Source of the DNA: JALEFZ01 sp039817415
GTDB lineage: Bacteria > Bacteroidota > Bacteroidia > J057
NCBI GenBank assembly: GCA_039817415.1
Contig: JBCBVV010000014.1
Coordinates: 89,428-153,427, forward strand
Reading direction: 5' to 3'
Length of the DNA stretch: 64,000 nucleotides
Below, piece after piece: positions 43,460 through 51,854 of this stretch (position 1 is the stretch's first letter; each line of letters begins with the position of its first letter). Under the pieces are notes generated by a model. That model was not told the DNA's origin. It made no database searches and saw only the letters and a program-made list of their open reading frames with translations. The position numbers and the translations under genes were made by a program.

Positions 43460-43489
43460 AGCCGTCCCTTTGAGGGGACGGCTTTTTTT
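43460..43489 (+). terminator. Intrinsic terminator of the CHAT/WD40 block
   Basis: The stem GCCGTCCC/GGGGACGGC with a small TTTGA loop is followed by TTTTTTTA. It lies 26 bp after the coiled-coil gene stop and closes the plus-strand unit. Confidence 0.85.
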
Positions 43490-43959
43490 AATCCCTATCG
43501 GGTAAGCAGACATGGCGCAACGACATAATGGCATATTCCCTCCTGCACTAAGCTGATCATTTTTTGTGGGCAGATCCAACCTATCAACAGCTTTCTAACT
43601 ATCTCTTCCTCCTCAATAGGATATCAAGTAAGAATCATGGAATATTATTGACGAGCTTGTAGTCTAAGCTATGAACTCAATATTCATCTCCCCTTTTTTC
43701 CGCCAAAAAGGGTGATGGATGTACTGCTAAATATTGCCTTCTACCTTCCCCCTTCAGAAGGCCCCCAAAAATGGGGATATTATCATTTGACCATATAAGG
43801 CCTAAACCAATTCTGTAGATTGGGGTCAAATAACAGTAGAAAATTCATGCTGATTTGTACTTTCTTCCTTGGACAGCAGCTGTCGGCAAACTTAGGGTAA
43901 AGGAGGAAGTCAGGATTGTGTGAATGTTTATGACAACAACATTCCAACAAGAAATATCT
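43490..43959. other. Intergenic region before the cytochrome cluster
   Basis: About 470 bases hold no convincing gene or RNA. They must contain the promoter of the cytochrome cluster. I see no operator or repeat that I can defend. Confidence 0.5.
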
Positions 43960-44364
43960 ATGTTCAAGAAAACGTTAATTCCCGCTTTGATGCTTCTGTT
44001 TGCCCTTCAGGGATGTTTCTATGACAACAAGGACGACCTGATGGAGGAGATGAATACAGAAAATAACAATGGCAATGGGAACAATAACCCTTCAGGCTGC
44101 GATACAGATAGCATTACCTATAGTGCCTTCGTACAGCCACTGATTTCTTCTACTTGTCAAGGCTGCCACAATCAAAACAATCGTTCTGGTGGTGTGAGGC
44201 TAGATGCCCATGTGTTTGTCCAGGCAGTTGCCAAATCCGGCCAACTTGCTGGCGTTCTTCAGGCAAACGGAGGATTTTCTCAGATGCCCCCTTCAAGAAA
44301 ACTGGATGATTGTACCATCTCTCAGGTCATTTCTTGGATAGACGCAGGTGCAGAGGATAACTAA
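43960..44364 (+). CDS. Lipoprotein c-type cytochrome (PSCyt1-like)
   Basis: The 134-residue lipoprotein starts at ATG 43960 (an upstream in-frame ATG would spoil the signal), and the lipid Cys is C19 in LQGC. A Asn/Gly-rich linker (~30-55) follows, then a heme-binding C66-Q-G-C69-H70 in STCQGCHNQNN and a later QMPPS that could supply the second heme ligand. It resembles the short cytochrome domain often found in Planctomycetes and Bacteroidota (PSCyt1). It is probably tethered to the membrane and passes electrons to the two downstream gene products. Confidence 0.85.
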   Translation: MFKKTLIPALMLLFALQGCFYDNKDDLMEEMNTENNNGNGNNNPSGCDTDSITYSAFVQPLISSTCQGCHNQNNRSGGVRLDAHVFVQAVAKSGQLAGVLQANGGFSQMPPSRKLDDCTISQVISWIDAGAEDN

Positions 44365-44485
44365 ACGGTCTCTAAGAATAAGGGAAGACAGCTATAAAAG
44401 AGCTAATGGAACAAACCACCTACCCCCTTTTTGTTGTTTTACCTACAAGAACTACTTGACTTACATACATCAATAAACCACCCTC

Positions 44486-45334
44486 ATGAAATTAAAGACA
44501 GCTATTCTGATGCTCCTTCTGATGGGGAGTCTTGTCTTCGCCCAAGAGAAAGAATTGGTCAATGGCATCTTCAGAGGCTCCAGAATCATCAACAGCCATT
44601 CATTAGAAACACAGCGTGCCGGCGAATTTGAGTTTATCCTTTCACATAGATTTGGCACCATCGAAAACGGGATCTCAGACCTATTTGGATTGGATGTTGC
44701 CCGGATGCGCATGGGTTTTGCCTATGGTGCCACCTCATGGTTGACACTAGGAGTAGGACGCTCAACCTTTGAAAAGACCTACGATGGCTATGTCAAGGCA
44801 AGAATTCTTCGTCAGAAAAAAGGAGGCTTACCCTTCTCTATGACTTACCTAGGCTCCACTGCTATCAGAACCCAAGCTTTCGGGCCACAGGATTCTATAG
44901 CCGCCTCCAAATTTACCAACAGACTTTTTTACACCCATCAAATCATGATTGGGAGTAAAATCAGCGATCGCTTGTCCATCCAGATTATGCCTACCCTGGT
45001 TCACCGTAATTTTATCGACAGCCGAGAGGAAGAAACCAATGATGTCTTTGCCATCGGAGGCGCGATGCGATTTAGGTTGACCAAAACATTGGCCCTCAGT
45101 GGAGAGTATTATTATGTCCTTCCGGGACAATTGAGAGATGGATTCGTCAACTCTGCTGCCATTGGAATTGAGATTAGTACAAATGGACACGATTTTCAGA
45201 TTGAACTAACCAACTCACAAGGGATGCAGGAAAAAATCTTCATCACAGAAACGACCTCCAGATGGAGCGACATGGGCATTCGAATGGGATTCAATCTAAG
45301 TAGAAAATTCAAAGCGAGAGGAAAATGGTTTTAA
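44486..45334 (+). CDS. DUF5777 outer-membrane beta-barrel protein
   Basis: This 282-residue protein has a signal peptide (MKLKTAILMLLLMGSLVFAQ) followed by about 12 alternating amphipathic strands, and it ends in an aromatic residue (F), as outer-membrane barrels do. The opening NGIFRGSRIINSHSLETQRAGE fits the DUF5777 family. Such genes are commonly next to c-type cytochrome genes in Bacteroidota, and here they flank it on both sides. This suggests an outer-membrane component of an electron-transfer or heme-related module. It overlaps the following gene by 10 bp, a sign of translational coupling. Confidence 0.85.
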   Translation: MKLKTAILMLLLMGSLVFAQEKELVNGIFRGSRIINSHSLETQRAGEFEFILSHRFGTIENGISDLFGLDVARMRMGFAYGATSWLTLGVGRSTFEKTYDGYVKARILRQKKGGLPFSMTYLGSTAIRTQAFGPQDSIAASKFTNRLFYTHQIMIGSKISDRLSIQIMPTLVHRNFIDSREEETNDVFAIGGAMRFRLTKTLALSGEYYYVLPGQLRDGFVNSAAIGIEISTNGHDFQIELTNSQGMQEKIFITETTSRWSDMGIRMGFNLSRKFKARGKWF

Positions 45335-46356
45335 GAAACAAATGGATTTGGAGTTTACTTACCATCATTTGCTGCATCGTTGTGATGGCCTTCAAACCGG
45401 TAAGCAAACTAAAAAAGTGGGATGCTGAAACTCCTATTCATGAGGTACTTTTTGCTTTGGGAGAAGAGAAACCCAAGCACTTCCTCAAAAAAATGACACC
45501 AGAAATGGTAGAACGAGGAAAAGAAATAATCCTGACAGGTCAAACCACCAGCCCTAAGGGAAAAAAATCCTCTAGAGTTTCCAAGTATTATCAGTGTACC
45601 ACCTGCCACAATCTCGTTCAGGAGGACCCAGACTTAACCAAGAGAGACCCTGAACTCCGATTGGACTACGCCATCAAAAATAAGCTGCCTTTTTTGCAAG
45701 CGACTACCTTCCACGGGATTGTGAACCGAGAAAGCTGGTACAACGATGACTACGTCAAGAAATATGGAGACCTTGTTCGCAAAGCCAACCAAAGTCTGGA
45801 GGAATCCATTCAGTTGTGCGCCACAGAGTGTGCCCAAGGACGACTGCTCAAGGGCTGGGAACTAGAAGCTGTTACAGCCTACTTTTGGTCGCTTGGCTTC
45901 AAATTAGGAGAATTGGGGCTGACCGATCAGGAAATGGGTCAATTGGTTGAAGGAAATGAAGCAGCTGATCCAGAGGAGCTAAGAGCCATGCTCAAAAGCA
46001 AGTACATGCTCAAATCCCCTGCCCATTTTGGTGATGCGCCCCCAAATAAGGAGAAGGGCTATGAAGGATTAACCGGCAACCCAGAAAGGGGAAAGCATAT
46101 CTACGAGTTGAGCTGCCAGTACTGCCACAAAGAGGGTGGTGTGTCATGGTATACCCTCGATGACAACAAGCTGACTTTTAAGGAGCTGTTAAGAAATATT
46201 CCCAAGGAGAAGCACTTTTCCCTTTACCAAATCATTCGATACGGGACTTACGCAGTCCCAGGGCACCGTCCTTACATGCCCCATTATCCAATAGAAAGAA
46301 TGAGTAACCAGCAAGTTGAGGACCTAAGATCCTACATTGTGCAGGAAGCAAAATAA
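45325..46356 (+). CDS. Diheme c-type cytochrome
   Basis: This 343-residue periplasmic protein is anchored by an N-terminal hydrophobic segment (~8-24). It has two heme-binding motifs, C91-T-T-C94-H95 and C264-Q-Y-C267-H268. Between them is a Cys pair in CATEC (C165 and C169), and Met residues near the end (RPYMPHYP, RMSNQQ) can serve as distal ligands. Diheme cytochromes act in periplasmic electron transfer or as oxidases of small molecules; the extra Cys pair is unusual. The substrate is unknown. It is the last gene of a three-gene cluster and overlaps the barrel gene by 10 bp. Confidence 0.9.
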   Translation: MVLRNKWIWSLLTIICCIVVMAFKPVSKLKKWDAETPIHEVLFALGEEKPKHFLKKMTPEMVERGKEIILTGQTTSPKGKKSSRVSKYYQCTTCHNLVQEDPDLTKRDPELRLDYAIKNKLPFLQATTFHGIVNRESWYNDDYVKKYGDLVRKANQSLEESIQLCATECAQGRLLKGWELEAVTAYFWSLGFKLGELGLTDQEMGQLVEGNEAADPEELRAMLKSKYMLKSPAHFGDAPPNKEKGYEGLTGNPERGKHIYELSCQYCHKEGGVSWYTLDDNKLTFKELLRNIPKEKHFSLYQIIRYGTYAVPGHRPYMPHYPIERMSNQQVEDLRSYIVQEAK

Positions 46357-46381
46357 GCTTACCCATACGTTCATATATGAA

Positions 46382-46411
46382 AGGTTCCACCCTAAGGGAG
46401 GAGCCTCTTTT
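46382..46411 (+). terminator. Terminator of the cytochrome cluster
   Basis: AGGTTCCACCC pairs with GGGAGGAGCCT (46382-46406, one mismatch, one G-T pair, loop of three), followed by CTTTTGC. It lies 26 bp after the diheme cytochrome stop. Confidence 0.65.
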
Positions 46412-46483
46412 GCTATAAGGAGTTCAAAAAAAACCCTTCTGAATTAAACCTTTGCCCCTTTTCTCATCTAATCAACAGAGCCT

Positions 46484-46512
46484 AAAAAAATACCCCACTC
46501 GGCAGAGGGGGG
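46484..46512 (-). terminator. Second (distal) terminator of the zinc-ribbon gene
   Basis: On the minus strand CCCCCTC/GAGTGGGG with a TGCC loop is followed by TATTTTTTTAGG. It backs up the hairpin at 46536-46572. Confidence 0.6.
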
Positions 46513-46535
46513 CATCATTTCTTGTATCACACCAC

Positions 46536-46572
46536 CAAAAAGCAGGCGGCAAAGGACTTTGCTGACCTGCTG
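46536..46572 (-). terminator. First terminator of the zinc-ribbon gene
   Basis: The outer stem AGCAGG/CCTGCT encloses an inner GCAAA/TTTGC stem, with a T-run (TTTTTGG) following on the minus strand. It lies directly downstream of the stop at 46593. Confidence 0.6.
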
Positions 46573-46592
46573 TTTTGGCCTTCCTTCAAATC

Positions 46593-47669
46593 CTAAGAAA
46601 TCAACCAAGCAATCAGGAGCATGAGCAAAGCAGTTCCCCCAATTGTCATGGCAATTCGCTGGAAGGAAAGGGGTTTGATCCCTGCTGTTTTTCCAGATTC
46701 CCCATTGACCAAAAACTGATATTTGTGCCCTCTATAGTAATAAGTCGCAATCCAAACCGGCACCAAAATATGTCTAAAGGCGATTAGGAACTTTTCAGAT
46801 TTCATTTTTAAATCTTTCATGCCCTGTCCCCTTGACCTTCTTTTGGCTGTGCTTTCCAATCTTTTATTCAGGCGTTTGTCAATCTTCTTAAGAATATCCA
46901 ATTCTTTGCTCTGGTACACCTCTACCGGCCAATCCTTCAAATGATCCGCGTTGAAATAGATCGTTTGTCTCAGGTTAAAGGGCTTGATGTCCATAAGGTG
47001 CTTTTCAATTCCTTTTGAATCAACCTGCTCCTGGGCATCCCAGAAATTTTCATAATAGCCCTTTACCTTCTCAAATACCCGCTTCTTGACGATCTTATCT
47101 TTGTCTTGCTTTACTGAGTCAAATCCCGCTTCTCCTACCCAGGTAGTTCTGGTCCAGATATCCGCATAAAACACGGGAACGTAGATTCCTTTGACATTTT
47201 CAGGCTTTAGGATGGACTGAATTCCACGCGGATACCACCATTTGATATTGATATAGGGAAAATAGGCTTTGGGGTTGATCCAGCGCTTGAGTTTCCCAAT
47301 GGCGGAGGTTTTGGATACGAGAAAGGGAATCATCTGCATGGGTTCCATGACTTTTTCATGCCCCTTGGATTCCCCCCAATCACTACTATGACAGAATGGA
47401 CACTCCTCTGGGGCTTCTTCATGATCATGAGCCACAACAGCCTTGCAACTTTTGCAGGCAAAGCTATATAGCGTCCTGCCCATTCCCCGCTCAAACTTCC
47501 TCCAATTGATACCAGCAGTCAGCGGATGGTTGTCCACCTGATCCGTATCCTTGCCTAACTCTCGTTTATACTGACACTTCCGGCACTTGAGTGCCTTCTT
47601 TCCCCCTTCATACACAAGGTCTCCCCCACATCTGGGGCAACTAGCATGTACATACTGCTTTTGAGCCAT
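46593..47669 (-). CDS. Zinc-ribbon membrane protein
   Basis: This 358-residue protein has two zinc ribbons at its N-terminus, C11-x2-C14...C29-x2-C32 and C72-x2-C75...C90-x2-C93. A ~180-residue soluble middle with WWYPRGIQ and FYADIWTRTTW motifs follows, and one C-terminal transmembrane helix lies at about 336-356. It resembles zinc-ribbon proteins often labelled as PriA- or TFIIB-like on weak grounds; no helicase motif is present. It is a tail-anchored protein facing the cytoplasm. The function is unknown. It is the last gene of the minus-strand group from 48.2 kb, 69 bp after the DinB-like gene. Confidence 0.82.
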   Translation of the reverse strand: MAQKQYVHASCPRCGGDLVYEGGKKALKCRKCQYKRELGKDTDQVDNHPLTAGINWRKFERGMGRTLYSFACKSCKAVVAHDHEEAPEECPFCHSSDWGESKGHEKVMEPMQMIPFLVSKTSAIGKLKRWINPKAYFPYINIKWWYPRGIQSILKPENVKGIYVPVFYADIWTRTTWVGEAGFDSVKQDKDKIVKKRVFEKVKGYYENFWDAQEQVDSKGIEKHLMDIKPFNLRQTIYFNADHLKDWPVEVYQSKELDILKKIDKRLNKRLESTAKRRSRGQGMKDLKMKSEKFLIAFRHILVPVWIATYYYRGHKYQFLVNGESGKTAGIKPLSFQRIAMTIGGTALLMLLIAWLIS

Positions 47670-47738
47670 AGGTTAAATCTATGGGAATAAGTGGACTTCT
47701 GGAAGTAAAATCAATTGTGGAAAAGTGAGCAAGCTGGC

Positions 47739-48239
47739 TTATTGTTCCAGCTTTAAATCTCCATAATAGGCCGTATCAAGGTCTTTCCTGGCTTTGACAA
47801 AGTAGGTAATCTGCCCAGTATGATAAGAAAAATGCTCTACTACATGCGTCAAAATGGCAATCCCATTCTCTTCAAAAACCTGAACGGGCCATGTTTGCAG
47901 CAAATCTTCAGCCGTCAGCGCATCCAGCACCTCATTTAGATCTGTTTGAAGGCTATCCAGCAAGTGAATCAAGACGGCCGTAGGCAAAGGCCCCCTTTCT
48001 TCAAACTCACTCCCCCTTTCTCGCACATCAGGTGCTTTTCCAAACCCGGCTACTATCCACTGACGGGCGTTTCCACACAAGTGTAGAATAAGATTACCAA
48101 CACTATTAGAGGACTCATTGGGACGAAACCAGATTTCCTCTTCTGTCAACAGGTCAAGGCATTTTTTACACCTTGGGATGGACTCTTCAAAGAGCCTCCT
48201 TTTTACTTCCTGAATAAAGAGAGAATGGAAAGTAGCCAT
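47739..48239 (-). CDS. DinB-like / DUF1572 protein
   Basis: This 166-residue protein forms a four-helix bundle of the DinB/DUF1572 type. The expected metal site residues are the His in ILHLCGNARQW and the H-x3-H near HVVEHFSYHTGQITYF. Many relatives are metal-dependent thiol S-transferases that work with bacillithiol or similar thiols. The role here is not shown. It is cytoplasmic and lies 20 bp after the TetR gene, so the regulator may control it. Confidence 0.85.
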   Translation of the reverse strand: MATFHSLFIQEVKRRLFEESIPRCKKCLDLLTEEEIWFRPNESSNSVGNLILHLCGNARQWIVAGFGKAPDVRERGSEFEERGPLPTAVLIHLLDSLQTDLNEVLDALTAEDLLQTWPVQVFEENGIAILTHVVEHFSYHTGQITYFVKARKDLDTAYYGDLKLEQ

Positions 48240-48259
48240 AAGAATGAATCGATGACGTC

Positions 48260-48865
48260 TTAAGCTTTGATCCCATTAAGGATGTACTCCTCGAACTCGG
48301 CGGCTATTTCATCAAGGCTCATTTTACCCGTTGGCTTATACCAATTCTGAATCCAATTTATGCTGGAAAGCAGCGTAAAAGTCATGAAGCGAACGGGAAC
48401 TTTTCTGAATATCCCCTGTTGAATACCTTCTTCTAAGATATCTATGTAGGCCTTTTCATAAATATCAATCAAGAGCTTGTATTGATACCTGCGCCCTTGT
48501 TGACCGTCTTTGTTTTCAAGATGTCTCCATTCTTTGAAGAAGATAGCAGAGGCATCAATGTTTTGGACAATGACTTGAGCATGGATACGAACCATCTTTC
48601 GGAGCCTCTCTTCCAAGCTTGTTTTCTCCTTGGAAATGGGAAGGATGTGGTTGTGAAATTCTCTGGCACAACGAACAGCTATTTCCCAAAGCATGTCCTC
48701 TTTGGAGTTATAGTGGCTATATAGGCTGGCTGTTTTGATTCCGAGTTCATCGGCAATTTGCCTCATGGAAGCGCCTTCATATCCTTCCTGGCTAAACAGT
48801 CGGGTGGCCACTTCGAGGATTTCCTTCTTACGTGGAGATAAACTACGGATGTTGTCCAGTACCAT
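48260..48865 (-). CDS. TetR/AcrR family transcriptional regulator
   Basis: This 201-residue protein begins with a TetR helix-turn-helix at about 15-58 (ILEVATRLFSQEGYEG, then RQIADELGIKTASLYSHY). The C-terminal ligand-binding domain is helical and hydrophobic (TFTLLSSINWIQNWY). The start at ATG 48865 abuts a perfect palindrome that would be its operator, so it probably represses itself and the DinB-like gene 20 bp downstream. The ligand is unknown. Confidence 0.93.
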   Translation of the reverse strand: MVLDNIRSLSPRKKEILEVATRLFSQEGYEGASMRQIADELGIKTASLYSHYNSKEDMLWEIAVRCAREFHNHILPISKEKTSLEERLRKMVRIHAQVIVQNIDASAIFFKEWRHLENKDGQQGRRYQYKLLIDIYEKAYIDILEEGIQQGIFRKVPVRFMTFTLLSSINWIQNWYKPTGKMSLDEIAAEFEEYILNGIKA

Positions 48866-48886
48866 ACTAACTAGTGTCAGTTAGTA
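48865..48886. promoter_or_regulatory. Predicted TetR operator at the start of tetR
   Basis: TACTAACT-agtgtc-AGTTAGTA is an 8-bp inverted repeat with a 6-base spacer. It begins at the first base of the tetR start codon and extends upstream. A bound repressor would cover the promoter or ribosome site. The T at 48865 is itself part of the start codon. Confidence 0.6.
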
Positions 48887-48937
48887 AGGTATGAATCTTT
48901 TCCCTGTTTCTCAATCAAATGGAGTGTTGATAAACTG

Positions 48938-49846
48938 TTACAAGTTCTGGATATTCACCAATTCTAGGATTTCTCCTTCCTTGGGTTCTGGGCTTGCACA
49001 ACTTCCTCCTTGAAGAACCATAGTCTTCTTTAGAGATATAATGACATGCTTGGGACCAAACTTGGCTCGATAAGAAACACCCTCTTCATTGTCTTGGATG
49101 ATAGCGCCCATTTCGAAGTCTTCTTTACGCAGGGCTGGATGTTGCTTTCTCAAGTGATATTCTCCAACCTGCGCCATTTGGGGCAAGGAACTTCTTCCCC
49201 GCATTTTATCTACCCAAACGAGACCGGATGAGGTCATCTGGATTAAATTTGTGGTGTCTTCCAGTTCGACTTGACCATAATATACCCCATTGGGAAGGGT
49301 AACTACATTTGCGGCAAATCTATGTCCCCCTACGTGAGAGGATTGCCAAACGGCTTTTTCAGGCTCATCTACTTCAGAATACAGTTTTCTATAGAGTGGG
49401 AAGCCATATTTGGCACAGCATTTATCTTTTCGGCCATTGGTACAAACTAGGTACATGGGATAGTCGACCTTCTCTCCTCCATCTTCATCAATCAAATGCT
49501 CCATAGGAGATCTCAAAAGCTGTTTATAGCTTTCAATTGTATACCTCCTTACAAATGGCTTAGTAGGATGATTCCTCAAGACGAAAAGGCTTTTCTCCCC
49601 TTCTTCTGTGGTTTGTTGGTTTCGGATCAGCAACAGACGTGCTCGGCCTTTGGTTTGGGTAATGAGCCTGATCTGAAGTTGCAGATGTTCTTTTACCGCA
49701 ATGGGCATATCCGCTTCTCCAATGGGATCTTCCCCAAAGGTATTGCCGTATTCGAGCATAAAGAGATACTCAAAGGGCTTAATTGATCCTGCCAAGGGAG
49801 TACCTAATTCCCGTGTATACTCCGAACAGAAGAAAGGTTTTTCCAT
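48938..49846 (-). CDS. Sucrase/ferredoxin-like (Apd1/Aim32-type) [2Fe-2S] protein
   Basis: This 302-residue protein matches the sucrase/ferredoxin-like family. Its C-terminal thioredoxin-like half carries VCTNGRKDKCCAKYG, with C135 and C144 (spacing of eight), and SSHVGGHRFAANV, with H171 and H175. Apd1 and Aim32 use just this Cys-x8-Cys plus HxGGH set to hold a [2Fe-2S] cluster with two Cys and two His. I therefore expect a bis-histidinyl cluster, which is inference from motif. The protein lacks a signal peptide and is cytoplasmic. It lies 11 bp after the PhoH gene and 72 bp before the TetR gene. Confidence 0.85.
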   Translation of the reverse strand: MEKPFFCSEYTRELGTPLAGSIKPFEYLFMLEYGNTFGEDPIGEADMPIAVKEHLQLQIRLITQTKGRARLLLIRNQQTTEEGEKSLFVLRNHPTKPFVRRYTIESYKQLLRSPMEHLIDEDGGEKVDYPMYLVCTNGRKDKCCAKYGFPLYRKLYSEVDEPEKAVWQSSHVGGHRFAANVVTLPNGVYYGQVELEDTTNLIQMTSSGLVWVDKMRGRSSLPQMAQVGEYHLRKQHPALRKEDFEMGAIIQDNEEGVSYRAKFGPKHVIISLKKTMVLQGGSCASPEPKEGEILELVNIQNL

Positions 49847-49857
49847 ACGAATAATCC

Positions 49858-50820
49858 TTAGTCGTCCTTTTTGGCATCCTTGTCGTATGCCTTGATAATA
49901 TCCTTGACCAGTTTGTGGCGAATCACATCTGATGTACGCATTCTCACATACCCAATGCCGTCAATCTGCGGAAGAATTCTTATGGCCTGAATCAAACCAG
50001 ACTTTACCTTTTTGGGCAAGTCAATTTGTGAGTCATCACCTGTAATGATCATTCTTGAATGCTCTCCCAAACGGGTAAGAAGCATTTTGAACTGCATTTC
50101 CGTAGCGTTTTGAGACTCATCCACAATGACAAAGGCATTGTTTAGGGTACGCCCTCTCATATAAGCCAAGGGAACAATTTCTATGGTATTGTTCTCTAAG
50201 TAGTATTTCAGTTTTTCAGAGTGTACCATGTCACCAAGGGCATCGTACAAAGGCCTTAGATAAGGATCTACCTTGTCCTTCATATCTCCGGGCAAAAAGC
50301 CAAGGCTTTCACCTGCATCAACAGCAGGTCGGCTCAACACGATGCGCTTTACTCGCTTTTCCTTCAGGGCCTTTACCGCTAGGGCAACGGCCATATAGGT
50401 TTTTCCTGTACCTGCAGGTCCAATGGCAAAGACCACATCATTCTTTGCAGCGGAGGCCACAATTTGCCTTTGTCCCTTGTTGCGCGGCTTGATGATCAGG
50501 CCTCCGCTTCCATGCAGAATGACTGTATCAGCGCTAACCGTATCCTCCCCTTCTTCCTTGGGGCGGTTGTCTGGCTGAAGAATTTCCAGAAATCTGTTTT
50601 CAGATAGGGGACCTCTATTTCTGACCTCTTCAATTAAAGCTCCTAAAACCAATTTTAGTTTGGCTACTTTGTCGTCTTCTCCCTGTACCCTCAACTCCTG
50701 ACCACGAGCTACAAACTTCACTTCAGGAAAATCATTCTGAATCTGACGAAGACGATTATCATTTACGCCGTATACCTCTAGGGGGCTAATACCGGCTAAT
50801 AGAAAGGTATGTTCTGTCAA
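49858..50820 (-). CDS. phoH: PhoH family ATPase
   Basis: This 320-residue cytoplasmic protein has an N-terminal KH-like region (residues ~8-60, with RQIQNDFPEVKFVARGQELR as the landmark). The PhoH ATPase domain follows: Walker A GPAGTGKT at 134-141, AVDAGESLGFLPGD, the Walker B/DExx-like IVDESQNA at about 232, and LTRLGEHSRMIITGD. PhoH/YbeZ proteins often act with the YbeY ribosomal RNase, but no ybeY is seen here. It is the first gene of the minus-strand unit that continues into the [2Fe-2S] gene. Confidence 0.95.
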   Translation of the reverse strand: MTEHTFLLAGISPLEVYGVNDNRLRQIQNDFPEVKFVARGQELRVQGEDDKVAKLKLVLGALIEEVRNRGPLSENRFLEILQPDNRPKEEGEDTVSADTVILHGSGGLIIKPRNKGQRQIVASAAKNDVVFAIGPAGTGKTYMAVALAVKALKEKRVKRIVLSRPAVDAGESLGFLPGDMKDKVDPYLRPLYDALGDMVHSEKLKYYLENNTIEIVPLAYMRGRTLNNAFVIVDESQNATEMQFKMLLTRLGEHSRMIITGDDSQIDLPKKVKSGLIQAIRILPQIDGIGYVRMRTSDVIRHKLVKDIIKAYDKDAKKDD

Positions 50821-51018
50821 ATGCGTGTAGGTTGATTAGATGATTTGATAGCTAAAGGTAATCAATTTTGTCTGTGTAGAACAAGAGGGTGTGTATAGGT
50901 AAATGGAAATACGAATAAGAGCCCGAGAAGTTGGCATGATTCGCCTGATTTGGTCAAATCTTGTTGCCCCCTTGTAAATCCTCCCTTCATTTCCTATTCT
51001 TCCTAAAATATCCCCTTC

Positions 51019-51849
51019 ATGAAAAACCTTACGCTCTACGCCCTCTTGAGTATCTTCATGATGCAAGCCTCCTTTGCACAGGAAGGCCTCAGCCTTATCT
51101 CGGAAAGGGACTTTAGCATAGGCAAAAGTTTAAAGCTACAATCTCAAATACTCGGAGAAGAGAGAACCCTAAATATCTATCTCCCATTGAGTTATCAAAG
51201 GGATAGCCTTAAGAAATACCCTGTCATCTACCTGCTAGATGGTTCTGAAGATGAAGACTTCATTCATATCGCTGGGCTGGTTCAGTTTGGCTCCTTTTCA
51301 TGGATCAATATGCTCCCAGAAAGCATTGTTGTGGGAATCGCCAACGTAGATCGCAGACGAGATTTTACCCTCAAGCCTATGAATGAAGAGGATAAAAAGG
51401 ATTTTCCGACGGCTGGAGGTGCCCCTGCCTTTATGGACTTTATTCGAAAGGAAGTTCAAGTCTTTGTCCGAGACCAGTTTAGAACAGATACCTTAGAAAC
51501 CTTAATTGGGCAATCCTTAGGTGGATTTTTTGCTTCCTATACCCTTTTCACACAGCCCGACATGTTTGATAATTATGTCATCGTAAGCCCCAGTACATGG
51601 TGGGACAATGACTATATACTTCGTTCAACACCGACTGTGTTTCGAAAACCTGTCAAGGTCTACATCGCAGTTGGTAAGGAAGGCAAGATCATGGAAGAAG
51701 GAGCTAAGGCGTTGTATGAACTTGTAAAAGGATATGAAGGAGACAATCTCCAACCCTATTTCCAGTTTTTCCCTAATAAAGACCATGGAGATGCCTTGCA
51801 TATGGCTGTTTATGATGCTTTTGAGAAGCTATTCATTCCTAGAAAATAA
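51019..51849 (+). CDS. Secreted esterase (esterase D/IroE-type)
   Basis: This 276-residue exported protein has a signal peptide (MKNLTLYALLSIFMMQASFA). The alpha/beta hydrolase core has YPVIYLLDGSED near 70, the nucleophile elbow GQSLGG (Ser at ~162), and a late DHGDALH with the catalytic-type His. It belongs to the esterase family used for carbohydrate esters or siderophores (IroE, esterase D). The substrate is unknown. The AraC gene starts 5 bp later and is likely co-transcribed, so that regulator may control the esterase. Confidence 0.9.
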   Translation: MKNLTLYALLSIFMMQASFAQEGLSLISERDFSIGKSLKLQSQILGEERTLNIYLPLSYQRDSLKKYPVIYLLDGSEDEDFIHIAGLVQFGSFSWINMLPESIVVGIANVDRRRDFTLKPMNEEDKKDFPTAGGAPAFMDFIRKEVQVFVRDQFRTDTLETLIGQSLGGFFASYTLFTQPDMFDNYVIVSPSTWWDNDYILRSTPTVFRKPVKVYIAVGKEGKIMEEGAKALYELVKGYEGDNLQPYFQFFPNKDHGDALHMAVYDAFEKLFIPRK

Positions 51850-51854
51850 GGCTC

